Source: JASHUC01 sp035523875
GTDB lineage: Bacteria; Pseudomonadota; Gammaproteobacteria; Steroidobacterales; Steroidobacteraceae
Direction: 5' to 3'
Length of the DNA stretch: 64,000 nt
Assembly: GCA_035523875.1 (NCBI GenBank)
Contig: DATKPY010000051.1
Coordinates: forward strand, 241,090 to 305,089
Shown here: positions 34,883-44,341 of the stretch, piece after piece
Numbering within the stretch: position 1 is the stretch's first letter
Layout: each line of letters opens with the position of its first letter
Position numbers and translations under genes: made by a program
The notes under the pieces: model-generated
The model's database searches: none
Told to the model about the DNA's origin: nothing
What the model saw: the letters and a program-made list of their open reading frames with translations, nothing else

Positions 34883-36277
34883 ATGTTGAGCGCTCGTCAC
34901 GCACCGCGCGTGCGGGCGCGCTCGTGGACGCGCCTGGTGCTCGTGAGTCTGCTCAGCGGCTGCGCCACCTACCATCCGCTGCCGCTGCCGCGCGCCGCGA
35001 GCCTCGCGCCGGGGCTCGATCAACTCGCGCTCGACATCCCAGCCGTGCCCGGCGTGCCGGCCGGCCGCATCGACATCGGCCGGCCGCTGCCCGTGGCCGA
35101 GATCGGGCTCCTCGCGATCCTCAATGATCCGGACCTACGGGCACAGTATGGAAAGCGGCGCCTCGCGGAGGCCACCGCCCATCAGGCGGCGCTTCTGCCC
35201 AACCCGGCGGTCACGATCAACTGGGAGGCGCTCCTCGGGGGACCGGGCATCCAGCCCGACTGGGCCGTCTCGATGACCGAGGACATCACTTCCCTCATCA
35301 CCTACCACCGGCGGGTGCTCGCGGCGCGCGCCGCGAGCGAGCAGGTGCGAGCGAGCGAGCTGTGGGCGCAGTGGCAGGTCGCGCAACGGGCACGCCTGCT
35401 CGCGCTCGATCTGTACTGGGGTGAGCGCTCGATCGCGCTCAGCGAGCGCGAGCGAATGCTCATCGAGGCTGATGTGACGGCGGTGCGCGACGCGGTCGCG
35501 TCCGGCACGCTCGATAACACCGCGCTCGCTCCGCTCCTCAGCGCCGCGGCCACGCTCGATCAATCGCTCGTCGCGCTGCGGTCGACGCGCGCGAGCGACT
35601 GGGAGGAGCTCGATGCGCTGCTCGGGCTCGTGCCGGAAGTGCGCTTCGCCATCGCAGCACCGCCCGAGGACCTCTCGCCACCGCCCGACGTACAGGGGCT
35701 CATCGGCTCGCTTCCCGAGCGGCGCCCAGACCTCCTCGCGCTCGAGCTCGGCTACCGCTCCGCCGACGAGGCGCTGCGCGCGGCGATCCTCGGGCAGTTT
35801 CCCGCGCTCGCGCTCGGGCCGATCTGGGAGCAGGACACGACGAACATTCGCTCGATCGGCCCGACGGGCACGTTCGATGTGCCGCTCTTCAACCGCAATC
35901 AGGGACAGATCGCGCAGGCCCGCGCCACACGGCTGATGCTGCGCGAGCAGTTTGCGGCGCGACTCGATGCCGCAGTCGGTGAGGCCCGTGGCCTCGTCTC
36001 CCTGGTGAGGCGCACCCGCGCCGACGTCGCGCGCGCGCGCGCGGCGGCGGTGGCCGCCGAGCAGCTCGCACGTTCAGCCCGCGCGGCCTACGAAGAGGGC
36101 AGCCTCGATGCGCGCGCCGCCACCGACTTCGAGACCGCGGCGCTCGAGCGCGACCTCGAGACCGCAGCGCTCGAGCGCACGCTCGCCGAGGCGCGCGCCG
36201 ATCTTACCGTCGTGCTCGGCATCGGGCTGCCGCGAACGACGCTGATCGTCGCGGATGGCACTGAGCGCACACCATGA
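34883..36277 (+). CDS. TolC-family outer membrane lipoprotein of an RND pump
   Basis: 464-aa outer-membrane factor, TolC family. ATG 34883 has an AGGA site at good distance; ATG 34874 is an alternative three codons upstream. The lipobox is LLSGC. The mature part begins at low complexity and contains two efflux repeats, for example LRAQYGKRRLAEATAHQAALLPNPAV and GSLPERRPDLLALELGYRSADEAL. It is the first gene of a three-gene operon and overlaps the adaptor start by ATGA. The order outer factor-adaptor-pump is typical of Czc/Cus-like systems. Confidence 0.87.
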   Translation: MLSARHAPRVRARSWTRLVLVSLLSGCATYHPLPLPRAASLAPGLDQLALDIPAVPGVPAGRIDIGRPLPVAEIGLLAILNDPDLRAQYGKRRLAEATAHQAALLPNPAVTINWEALLGGPGIQPDWAVSMTEDITSLITYHRRVLAARAASEQVRASELWAQWQVAQRARLLALDLYWGERSIALSERERMLIEADVTAVRDAVASGTLDNTALAPLLSAAATLDQSLVALRSTRASDWEELDALLGLVPEVRFAIAAPPEDLSPPPDVQGLIGSLPERRPDLLALELGYRSADEALRAAILGQFPALALGPIWEQDTTNIRSIGPTGTFDVPLFNRNQGQIAQARATRLMLREQFAARLDAAVGEARGLVSLVRRTRADVARARAAAVAAEQLARSARAAYEEGSLDARAATDFETAALERDLETAALERTLAEARADLTVVLGIGLPRTTLIVADGTERTP

Positions 36278-37371
36278 GCACGCGCACCGGTCGCCTGCAG
36301 TGTGCTTTGAGCGTTGCGCTGGCGCTCGCCCTCGGCGCAGCGGCGCTCGGGCGGGCGCGCGCGGAGGACTCGGACGCGGACCAGGCATCGCCGGCAGCGA
36401 GCGCTTCAGTCGAGGTGGTGCCGCTCGCGCGCGGCCGCATTCCGCGCACCGTCATGCTCTACGGGACCGTGCAGGCGAGCGCGCTCACGAAGCGGACGCT
36501 CATGGCGCCGGGAGCCGCGCGCGTCGATCGAGTCCTCGTCCGCCTCGGGCAGAGCGTAGCGCCGAACGCCCCACTCGTGCGACTCGGTCCGACGCCGGCC
36601 ACGGCGGCAAGCTACGCCCAGGCGCGCTCGGCACTGCCGGTCGCGGAGCATCTGCTTGCGTACGCGCGCGCGCTGCGTGCAGAGCACCTCGCGACGGTCC
36701 AGCAGCTCGAGGACGCGCGCAAGGCCGTGACGGACGCGCGCGCCGCGCTCGCGGCGCTTCAGGCGCAGGGTGCCGGCGGCGCCGCGACGCTGCGCGCACC
36801 GTTCCGGGCGATCGTCACGGCGCTTTCCGCGGCGAGCGGTGCGATCGTGGCCGAGGGCACGCCGCTACTCGAGCTCGCGCGAGCCCAATCGCTCGTGCTC
36901 GAGGCAGGTGTCGTGCCCAACGAGGCGCGCGCGCTCGCCCCGGGTGATGCGGCTCAGGTGACCGCGCTCGGCGCGCGCGCGGCGGTTTCGGGAACGGTGC
37001 TCGCGCGCGGCGCGGCGATCGATCCGGCAAGCGGCCTCGTGCCCGTTGAGATCGCTCTGCCCGCGGGTGCGCTCTTCCCCGGCGAGACGGCGACCGCGAG
37101 CGTCACGACCGGCGCCGTCGAGGGCTACCTCGTGCCGCACGCAGCGGTCCTGCTCGACGACCAGGGCGACCCGTACGTCGTGCAGGTCATCGCGGGAGCG
37201 GCGAAGAAAGTGCCGGTGAGCCTGCTCGGCGCGAGCGGGGACCGCGACGGGATCAGCGGCGATCTCTCTCCGGGCGCGCCCATCGTGCTCGCCGGCAACT
37301 ACCAGCTCGAGAACGGCATGAAGGTCCGTATCGCCTCGCCCGCCGCGCAGGGCGCGCGCAGCGCCCCGTGA
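36274..37371 (+). CDS. RND efflux periplasmic adaptor (HlyD family)
   Basis: 365-aa membrane fusion protein, exported by a signal peptide ending RARAED. The lipoyl half begins MLYGTVQASALTKRTLMAPGAARVDRVLVRLGQSV; a short Ala-rich alpha-hairpin (about 120-170) and second lipoyl half LRAPFRAIVTALSAASGAIV follow, then the beta-barrel and membrane-proximal regions (VEGYLVPHAAVLLDDQGDPYV). It overlaps both neighbours by 4 nt. It bridges the RND pump to the TolC-type channel. No Met- or His-rich metal segment is evident. Confidence 0.88.
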   Translation: MSTRTGRLQCALSVALALALGAAALGRARAEDSDADQASPAASASVEVVPLARGRIPRTVMLYGTVQASALTKRTLMAPGAARVDRVLVRLGQSVAPNAPLVRLGPTPATAASYAQARSALPVAEHLLAYARALRAEHLATVQQLEDARKAVTDARAALAALQAQGAGGAATLRAPFRAIVTALSAASGAIVAEGTPLLELARAQSLVLEAGVVPNEARALAPGDAAQVTALGARAAVSGTVLARGAAIDPASGLVPVEIALPAGALFPGETATASVTTGAVEGYLVPHAAVLLDDQGDPYVVQVIAGAAKKVPVSLLGASGDRDGISGDLSPGAPIVLAGNYQLENGMKVRIASPAAQGARSAP

Positions 37372-40300
37372 GCTACGCTGCCTGGGTGGAGCGGCATCGC
37401 CGGTCGCTCCTTACCGTGAGCTTCGCGCTCGCCCTTGGCGGGCTTGCCGCCGCTTTCACGCTTCCGGTGGGGCTTTTCCCCGCGACCAGCTTCCCGCGCA
37501 TCCGCGCCGAGATCAGCGTCGGGAGCATGCCGGCTCGGCAAATGCTGGTCGACGTGACCGAGCCGCTCGAGGAAGTCGCGCGCTCGGTGCCCGGCGCGCT
37601 CAACGTCGAGTCGACCACCTCGCGCGGCTCGGCCGAGATGTTCATCGACTTTCCGTGGGGCTACGACATGACGCAGGCGCTCCTCGGCGTCGAGGCCGCC
37701 TTCGCGCAGAAGCTGCCCGAGCTGCCCGCGGGGACCAGCTACGAGGTGCTCCAGATGAGCCCGAACGTCATCATGCCGTTCGTTTCCTACGCGCTCATCT
37801 CCGATCAGGTCGCTGCCTCCGAGCTGCGCCGCACGGCCCGCTATCAGCTTGCGCCGCTCCTCACGGGGATTCCCGGCGTGCGCCGCGTCGGCGTCCTCGG
37901 CGGAGAGGTTCCCGAGGTCGAGATCGCGGTGCGGCCGGAGTCGCTCAGGAGCTACGGGATCACGCTTGCCGAGCTTACCCAGGCGCTCGCGAGCGCGAAT
38001 GTCGTGAGCGCGAGCGGCCGCCTCGAGGACAACGATCTCCTGTTCCTCGCGATCGACAACAACGCCTTCGACTCGCTGCAATCGGTGCGCGACGTGACCG
38101 TGCGCACGGGCAAGGGAAGCCTGGTGCGCCTCGCAGACATCGCCTCGGTTGAGATGGGGTCGGTGCCGCAGTGGCTTCTGGTCGACGACAACGGCCGACC
38201 GGCGGTCACCTTCGATGTCTATCAACAAGATAGCGCCGACTCGCTCTCCCTCGCGCGCGCCGTCGCGCAGCGCGTGGCCGCATTCATGCGCACGCAGTCG
38301 CCTGCCATCGGACTCTACAAGTGGTACGACCAGACCGAGCTCGTACGCTCCTCGATCGCAGCCGTGGTGGAGGCGATCCTGATCGGGCTCGTGTTCGCCG
38401 GCTGCGTCATCTTCGGGTTCCTGCGCAACTGGCGCGCGACGCTCGTGGCGGTCCTGATCGTGCCGCTCGCGGTACTGATCACGGTGCTGCTGCTCGCGCT
38501 CCTCGGCATGAGCTTCAACATCATGACCCTTGGCGGCATCGCCGCGGCAATCGGACTGCTGATCGACGATGCGATCGTGATGATCGAGCACATCGCGCGA
38601 CGCGCGGGCGCACCCGGGGTCTCCGATCCTCGGGGCACGGTCCTCGGGGCGGCGGCGGAGTTCCGCTCGCCCCTCATCGGCTCGAGTCTCGCGAGTGTGG
38701 TGATCTTCCTGCCGCTTGCATTCCTCACCGGCATCGCCGGCGCGTTCTTCAAGTTTCTCGCCCTCACGATGGCAATCGCGCTCGTCGTCTCCTACGCGCT
38801 CACCGCCGTGACGGTGCCGCTGCTCGCGCGCGGGATCATCGACTTCGATGCCTGGCGGGATCCCGCGCAGCAGCGCGAAGGGTGGCTGCGCCGCGCGCAT
38901 GCGCGGGCGCTCGACGCGCTGTTCGCGCGCCCCGCCTGGCTCGGCGTTGGCGTGGGCGTCCTGATCCTTGCCGGGTATCTCGCCTACACGCACCTCGGGA
39001 CGGGCTTTCTGCCGCGCATGGACGAGGGTGGCTTCGTCCTCGACTACTACACCGCCCCGGGCACCTCGCTCACCGAGACCGACCGCGAGCTCAAGGAAGT
39101 CGAGGCCATCCTCAAGCAGGACCCGAGCGTCTACACCTACTCGCGGCGTACCGGAGCGGGTCTCGGCGGGGATCTCGCGGAGGCCTACCAGGGCGATTTC
39201 TTCGTGCGGTTGGTCGATCCGTCGCGGCGGCCCCCGATCTGGACCGTGATGGATCGGATCACCGCGCGCGTGAGCGCGAGCGTCCCGGGCATCAATCTCG
39301 ATACACATGAGCTGCTCAATGACATGATCGGCGACATGGTCGGCCGCCCGGAGCCGATCGTCGTGAAGCTGAGCGCGCGCGATCCGAGCGTGCTCGCCCG
39401 GGTGGCCGCACAGATCGCCACGGCGATCGCGAAGGTGCCGGGGGTCGAGCCGTCCTCAGTCAACAACGGCGTCGTTCCTGCGGGCGATGCGCTCGAGATC
39501 CGCGTCGACCAGGCCGCCGCGGCCGCCGAGGGCCTGACGCCCGCCGAGGTGCAGTCGCAGGTGTATCACTATCTCAACGGAGATGTGGTCACGCAGTATC
39601 TCGGGACTGTCGAGGAAGTGGGCGTGCGACTGTGGATGCGCGCGCCCACGGGCAGGATCTTCCGCGACCGGCTCGGGCAACTGCCGATCCGCGCGGCCGA
39701 CGGCCATCTGATACCGCTCGCCACCGTGGCGCGCACGGTGTTCGTCGCCGGCCAGCCCGAGCTCACTCGCGACAATCTCGCCCAGATCGTGGCCGTCACC
39801 GCGGAGATCGCCGGCGCGCACGATCTCGGCTCGACTGTCGCCGCGGTGAGGCGCGTGCTCGACACACCGGGCATCGTTCCGCCCGGAGTGCGCTACACGA
39901 TCGGCGGCGCCTACGAGCAGCAGCAGATCGCCGCGCGCGGGATGACGCGGGTGTTCGTGGCCGCAGTGATCGCGGAGATCCTGCTGCTCCTCTTTCTCTA
40001 CGAGCGGTTCTGGATCCCGCTGATCATTCTCGCGAGCTCGATCATCTCCACGGGCGCGGTGTTCATCGGGCTCTGGGTCACGCGGGTGGAGCTCAATATC
40101 ACGGCGATGATGGGCATGGTGATGATCGTCGGGGTCGCCACCGAGATGGCCGTGTTCCTGGTCTCGGAGTTTCAAGCGCTCGCCACGCGGATGCCGGTGC
40201 GCGAGGCGCTTCACCGGGCGGCGCTCGATCGGCTGCGGCCGATCACGATGAGCGCGCTCGCCATGATTCTCGCGCTCGTTCCGCTCGGCGCGGCGGTGAG

Positions 40301-40439
40301 CGGCTCGGGCGACCAGATGCTGCAGCCGCTCGCGATCGCGATCATCGCAGGCGCGCTGGTACAGCTGCCGCTCGTGCTGCTCGCGATGCCGGTGGTGATG
40401 AGTCTCGCGCTCGGCCGCGCCGCGGGGCTGCGACAGTAG
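37368..40439 (+). CDS. RND efflux pump permease (CzcA/AcrB superfamily)
   Basis: 1023-aa proton-driven RND exporter. The GTG at 37368 overlaps the adaptor stop (GTGA). The 12-helix layout with two large periplasmic loops is visible, and the proton-relay Asp pair lies in GLLIDDAIVMIEHIARR of helix 4. The sequence reads as an RND protein outside the classical AcrB group, with LLLFLYERFWIPLIILASSI and MMGMVMIVGVATEMAVFLVSEFQAL near the end. The C-terminus stops 3 nt from the convergent dienelactone hydrolase gene. Metal versus organic substrate cannot be decided. Confidence 0.92.
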   Translation: MSYAAWVERHRRSLLTVSFALALGGLAAAFTLPVGLFPATSFPRIRAEISVGSMPARQMLVDVTEPLEEVARSVPGALNVESTTSRGSAEMFIDFPWGYDMTQALLGVEAAFAQKLPELPAGTSYEVLQMSPNVIMPFVSYALISDQVAASELRRTARYQLAPLLTGIPGVRRVGVLGGEVPEVEIAVRPESLRSYGITLAELTQALASANVVSASGRLEDNDLLFLAIDNNAFDSLQSVRDVTVRTGKGSLVRLADIASVEMGSVPQWLLVDDNGRPAVTFDVYQQDSADSLSLARAVAQRVAAFMRTQSPAIGLYKWYDQTELVRSSIAAVVEAILIGLVFAGCVIFGFLRNWRATLVAVLIVPLAVLITVLLLALLGMSFNIMTLGGIAAAIGLLIDDAIVMIEHIARRAGAPGVSDPRGTVLGAAAEFRSPLIGSSLASVVIFLPLAFLTGIAGAFFKFLALTMAIALVVSYALTAVTVPLLARGIIDFDAWRDPAQQREGWLRRAHARALDALFARPAWLGVGVGVLILAGYLAYTHLGTGFLPRMDEGGFVLDYYTAPGTSLTETDRELKEVEAILKQDPSVYTYSRRTGAGLGGDLAEAYQGDFFVRLVDPSRRPPIWTVMDRITARVSASVPGINLDTHELLNDMIGDMVGRPEPIVVKLSARDPSVLARVAAQIATAIAKVPGVEPSSVNNGVVPAGDALEIRVDQAAAAAEGLTPAEVQSQVYHYLNGDVVTQYLGTVEEVGVRLWMRAPTGRIFRDRLGQLPIRAADGHLIPLATVARTVFVAGQPELTRDNLAQIVAVTAEIAGAHDLGSTVAAVRRVLDTPGIVPPGVRYTIGGAYEQQQIAARGMTRVFVAAVIAEILLLLFLYERFWIPLIILASSIISTGAVFIGLWVTRVELNITAMMGMVMIVGVATEMAVFLVSEFQALATRMPVREALHRAALDRLRPITMSALAMILALVPLGAAVSGSGDQMLQPLAIAIIAGALVQLPLVLLAMPVVMSLALGRAAGLRQ

Positions 40440-40441
40440 CG

Positions 40442-41179
40442 CTAGAGCTTGAGCTTCGAATCGAGCAGCGCCACGAGCGATTGCCAGTGCCGCTCGGCCG
40501 CCGGTGCATCGAACACCGGGGTATCGCGGAATACCCAGCCGTGCTTGGCGGGGTAGGTTTCGATCAGGTGATCGACGCCGGCCGCGGTGAGTGCCTGCTC
40601 GAGGCGCTCTTTCATGTCATCCGGGAAGGACTGATCCTCGACGGCGCCTGCCACGTAAATTCGCGCCTTCATCTGCGGCGCGAGCCGGTGCGGACTGTCC
40701 GGCGCATCGGTCGCGAGGCGCCCGCCGTGGTACGAGGCAGCCGCCGCGACGCGCTGCGGATAGGTTCCTGCCGCAGTGAGCGACAGCGCTCCGCCCATGC
40801 AGTAGCCGGTCGTGCCGATCGCACCCGGCTTCACGTCCGGCTGCGCCGCGAGGTAGTCGAGGAATGCGCGGGTGTCCGACATCACGTTGGCCGGCGTCGC
40901 TGGCGCGAAGAATTTCTCCATGAGGATCCTGCGCTTCTCGGGATCGCTGAACACCTCGCGCGGATTCATCGGCTCGTACGGCCCCGAGCGGTAGAACAGA
41001 TCCGGCAGCAGCACGTAGTAGCCGTAAGTCGTCAGGCGCTCGCCGAGCTCGAGCATCGCTGGACGGATCGCGAGACCGTCCATGTAAACGAGCACGGCGG
41101 GCCACGGGCCCGTGCCGCGCGGGCGGTAGACGAAGCTGCGGCACTGGCCGTCGCGGGTCCCGATCTCGATCTCGCTCAT
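40442..41179 (-). CDS. dienelactone hydrolase family protein
   Basis: 245-aa alpha/beta hydrolase of the dienelactone hydrolase family. The nucleophile is Cys in GYCMGGALSL; the catalytic Asp is in ARIYVAGAVEDQSFP and the His in YPAKHGWVF. Residues VYMDGLAIRPAMLELGERLTTYGYYVLLPDLFYR are typical of this branch. It could act on lactones or small esters. It stands alone, convergent with the RND operon. Confidence 0.92.
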   Translation of the reverse strand: MSEIEIGTRDGQCRSFVYRPRGTGPWPAVLVYMDGLAIRPAMLELGERLTTYGYYVLLPDLFYRSGPYEPMNPREVFSDPEKRRILMEKFFAPATPANVMSDTRAFLDYLAAQPDVKPGAIGTTGYCMGGALSLTAAGTYPQRVAAAASYHGGRLATDAPDSPHRLAPQMKARIYVAGAVEDQSFPDDMKERLEQALTAAGVDHLIETYPAKHGWVFRDTPVFDAPAAERHWQSLVALLDSKLKL

Positions 41180-41371
41180 GCGCGCGTTTTAGCACAGGTG
41201 CGCTCGCGGTTGCCCGTCCGCGCGCGCTCGCGGTCGCGCGGCTGCCGCAGAACTGACGCCGCAGGCACCGCCGGGCGAGCCCCGCGCGTTTTTGAATTCG
41301 GCGGCACCGAAATTGCTGGCGAACCCTGCGCAACGATCGCTTGCAGCCTGCGATGGAGGAGGAGCGCGAAC

Positions 41372-41653
41372 ATGAACGACGAGACGCCACTGAGGACCGC
41401 GAACGGTGAGCAGGCGCGGGCGGAAGCGCAGACGGTGCGGGAGCATCTACGAGCCGCGGGCGCCACGGGCGCTGCACGGATCCGGGGCAATGCCTCGGCT
41501 GCCGCCGAGGGCGCTGGACGGTGGGCCCGAGCCCGCTTCAAGGACCTGCGCGGCCAGGTCGAGCAGCGGCCGCGCTCGGCGGCGATCGTGGCGCTCGGGA
41601 TCGGCTTCGTCGCCGGGTTCCTCGTGAAGGGACTGTTTCCCAACCGGGATTGA
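41372..41653 (+). CDS. DUF883/ElaB-like membrane-tethered small protein
   Basis: 93-aa protein with a GGAGGA ribosome site before ATG 41372. The N-terminal two-thirds are helical and charged (EQARAEAQTVREHLRA ... WARARFKDLRGQVEQRPR), followed by one C-terminal membrane helix AAIVALGIGFVAGFLVKGLF. This matches the DUF883/ElaB/YqjD group, whose E. coli members anchor ribosomes to the membrane in stationary phase. The role here is inferred from that family only. Confidence 0.8.
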   Translation: MNDETPLRTANGEQARAEAQTVREHLRAAGATGAARIRGNASAAAEGAGRWARARFKDLRGQVEQRPRSAAIVALGIGFVAGFLVKGLFPNRD

Positions 41654-41735
41654 GACGCGCGGCGCCGCCGCGACCGGCGTCACACCGTGACCGTTCGGTG
41701 ACAATTGCAAAGCGCCGGCATGATTTGCTCGGCGC

Positions 41736-43019
41736 ATGTACCGGATCGGTGTCGTCGGATGCTCGTACCGCCACGCCAACGCGGACGAGGTAGCCCGATT
41801 CGCGATTCCGCGGGCCGAGCTCGCGACTTACCTGCCGCGCCTGCGCGCCGAGCTCTCCGGCGCGGAGGTGGTCTATCTGGCCACCTGTAACCGGGTGGAA
41901 GTCGCCTTCGTCCTCCCCGACGGGCCAGCCGTCGACCTGCGTGCCGAGGTATTCCGCGCGATCCTGAAGCGCGAGCCCCGCAACGGCGAGGCCACGGCGG
42001 CGCTGCGTGCGTGGACCGGCGAGGCGGCGGTCGAGCACCTCTTCCTGGTCGCCTGCGGGCTCGATTCGGCGCAGACCGGCGAGCAGGAAATCTACGTGCA
42101 GCTGCGGGCCGCCTGGCAGGCCGCGCGCGATGCGCACACGACCGGTCCGCTGCTCGATCGGATCGTGAGCGAAGCGCTTGCCATGGCGCGCCATGCGCAC
42201 GGGGTCGCCACCCACCATGCCCCCTCGCTTGCCGAGCTCGCAGTCGAGCGCGTGCTCGCGACCGGTGTCGCGCGCGCGAGCGGCCGCTACGTGGCACTCC
42301 TCGGGGTCTCGCCGATGACGCGACGCTGCGGTGCACGGCTCGCCGAGCGGGCCGTGCCGCTGCTCGTCGTCAACCGCTCGGTCGATCCAGCGCGCGAGCT
42401 CGCATCCGAGGTTTCGGGCCGCGCGCTCTCGCTCGATGCGTTCCGGCGCGATCCGCCGGTGGGCTGCGCGGCGATCGTTTGCGCGAGCGGGGCAACCGAG
42501 CCCGTGCTCGATGCAGCGGCGCTCGAGCGCGTGGCGCGCGCAGCCGGCGCGTCCGCGCCGCTCATCGTCGATTTCGGGCTGCCGCCGAACGTCGAGCCGG
42601 ACGCGGCTGCGCGTGGCGGGCTCGAGCGCATCGGGATGGATGACCTCGTGCAGGCGGCGCGCGAGGACCGCCTCACGCACCTCTTGCGGCTCGCCCCGGT
42701 GCGCGCAGCGATCGACGAGCGGCTGGCGCGGCTGCGCGGTGAGCTCGCGGCGCGCGCCATCGGCCCGCAGCTCGCGGAGCTGCGCGCCACCTTCGAGCGC
42801 ATCGCGGCCGCGGAAGTCGGTCATGCGCTGCGCCACGAGCTCCACGATCTCGATCCGCAACAGCGCGAGCAGCTCGCGGAGTTTGCAACGACGCTCGCGC
42901 GCCGGCTCGCGCACCTGCCTCTGAGCGGTCTGCGGGCCGCCGCGGAATTCGCGAGCGCGGAGGTGACCGACGCGTTCTTCCGCGAGGCGCGGCTGCGCCG
43001 TACCGGACCGCCTTCCTGA
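41736..43019 (+). CDS. hemA: glutamyl-tRNA reductase, divergent
   Basis: First step of C5 heme synthesis: NADPH reduction of glutamyl-tRNA(Glu) to glutamate-1-semialdehyde. 427 aa. The catalytic Cys51 sits in LATCNRVE, the family hallmark, and GEQEIYVQLRAAW corresponds to the usual GExQIxxQ helix. The NADPH-binding loop, normally GxGxMG, reads LLGVSPMTRRCG here, so nucleotide binding looks altered. The C-terminal dimerisation domain is present. It is followed 16 nt later by hemL, which supports the assignment. It is first gene of the heme cluster. Confidence 0.9.
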   Translation: MYRIGVVGCSYRHANADEVARFAIPRAELATYLPRLRAELSGAEVVYLATCNRVEVAFVLPDGPAVDLRAEVFRAILKREPRNGEATAALRAWTGEAAVEHLFLVACGLDSAQTGEQEIYVQLRAAWQAARDAHTTGPLLDRIVSEALAMARHAHGVATHHAPSLAELAVERVLATGVARASGRYVALLGVSPMTRRCGARLAERAVPLLVVNRSVDPARELASEVSGRALSLDAFRRDPPVGCAAIVCASGATEPVLDAAALERVARAAGASAPLIVDFGLPPNVEPDAAARGGLERIGMDDLVQAAREDRLTHLLRLAPVRAAIDERLARLRGELAARAIGPQLAELRATFERIAAAEVGHALRHELHDLDPQQREQLAEFATTLARRLAHLPLSGLRAAAEFASAEVTDAFFREARLRRTGPPS

Positions 43020-43035
43020 GACCGGAGCCACGGCG

Positions 43036-44334
43036 ATGTCGCACCCGCAATCCACCGAGCTCTACGCACGCGCTCGCCGCGTGATTCCCGGGGGCGTGAG
43101 CTCACCGGTGCGCGCGTTCGGCGCGGTCGGCGGCACGCCGCGCTTCATCGCGCGCGGGGAAGGCGCGCACGTGATCGACGCCGACGGGGTCCGCTACCTC
43201 GACTTCGTCGGTTCCTGGGGACCGCTCATCCTCGGTCACGCCCATCCTCGGGTCGTGAGCGCCGTCATCGACGCGTGCCGCAGCGGCATGACGTTCGGGG
43301 CGCCGTGCGCAGGGGAGGTCGAGCTCGCCGAGCGGATCGTCGCCGCATACCCCGGACTCGAGCAGGTGCGCTTCGTCTCCTCCGGCACCGAGGCGGTGAT
43401 GAGCGCGATCCGCGTCGCGCGCGCCGCGACCGGGCGGAGTCTGATCGCGAAGTTCTCCGGTTGCTATCACGGTCACGCCGATCACCTGCTGGTTGCCGCG
43501 GGCTCCGGGCTCGCAACGCTCGGCCGGCCGTCGTCGGCGGGCATCCCCGTGCCCTTCGCGGCTGCCACACGCGTGCTGCCGCTCGACGATGAGTCCGCGG
43601 CGCGCGAGCTGCTCGCACGCGAGGGCACCGAGCTCGCCGCGGTCATCATCGAGCCCGTGCCGGCGAACCATGGGTTGCTGCCGCAGCGGCGCGCCTTCCT
43701 CGAGATGCTGCGCGCCGAGACCCGGCGTCACGGCACGCTGCTCATTTTCGACGAGGTGATCTCGGGCTTCCGCCTGGCGCGCGGCGGAGCGGCCGAGCGG
43801 CTCGCGATCACCCCCGACATGGCTACGTTCGGCAAGGTCATCGGCGGGGGCATGCCGGTCGGGGCCTTTGGCGGTTCGCGGGCGCTCATGAGTCATCTCG
43901 CGCCCGAGGGAGACACGTACCAGGCCGGGACGCTCTCCGGCAATCCGGTCGCGATGGCCGCGGGACTCGCGACGCTCGATGTGCTCGAGCGCGAGCAGGG
44001 CTGGGCGCGTCTCGAATCCTTGGGTGTCGCGCTCGAGGAGACAGTCCGCCCCGTGCTCGCGCGCGCACCGTTTCCGGTGCACCTCGTGCGGGTGGGCTCG
44101 CTCGTTTGGCTCTCGCTCCACGAGGGCGGTGCGCCGCACTCCGCCGCGTCGCTCTCCGCGCAGGCCTCCGAGCGCTTCGCGCGGCTCTTCCATGCCTTGC
44201 TCGCGCGCGGCATCTATCTGCCCCCCTCGCCCTACGAGGTCCTGTTCCTCTCCCTCGCGCATCGCGAGGAGCACTGCGCAGAACTCGCCTCCGCCCTCGA
44301 TTCCGCGCTCGCCTCGGTGGGCGCGGTCGCATAA
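43036..44334 (+). CDS. hemL: glutamate-1-semialdehyde 2,1-aminomutase
   Basis: PLP enzyme converting glutamate-1-semialdehyde to 5-aminolevulinate; 432 aa, normal length. Family segments include RRVIPGGVSSPVRAFGAVGG, YLDFVGSWGPLILGHAHP, SGTEAVMSAIRVARAATGR and KFSGCYHGHADHLLV. The PLP lysine is in TFGKVIGGGMPVGAFGG (about Lys267), after LIFDEVISGFRL. It follows hemA and precedes a histidine kinase gene by 7 nt, so the kinase is probably in the same transcript. Confidence 0.97.
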   Translation: MSHPQSTELYARARRVIPGGVSSPVRAFGAVGGTPRFIARGEGAHVIDADGVRYLDFVGSWGPLILGHAHPRVVSAVIDACRSGMTFGAPCAGEVELAERIVAAYPGLEQVRFVSSGTEAVMSAIRVARAATGRSLIAKFSGCYHGHADHLLVAAGSGLATLGRPSSAGIPVPFAAATRVLPLDDESAARELLAREGTELAAVIIEPVPANHGLLPQRRAFLEMLRAETRRHGTLLIFDEVISGFRLARGGAAERLAITPDMATFGKVIGGGMPVGAFGGSRALMSHLAPEGDTYQAGTLSGNPVAMAAGLATLDVLEREQGWARLESLGVALEETVRPVLARAPFPVHLVRVGSLVWLSLHEGGAPHSAASLSAQASERFARLFHALLARGIYLPPSPYEVLFLSLAHREEHCAELASALDSALASVGAVA

Positions 44335-44341
44335 TCGGCAC

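Noticed and set aside
37299..39308. long minus-strand frame antisense to the RND pump
   Set aside because: High-GC shadow: biased composition, no recognisable domain, and the plus strand encodes a clear RND protein.
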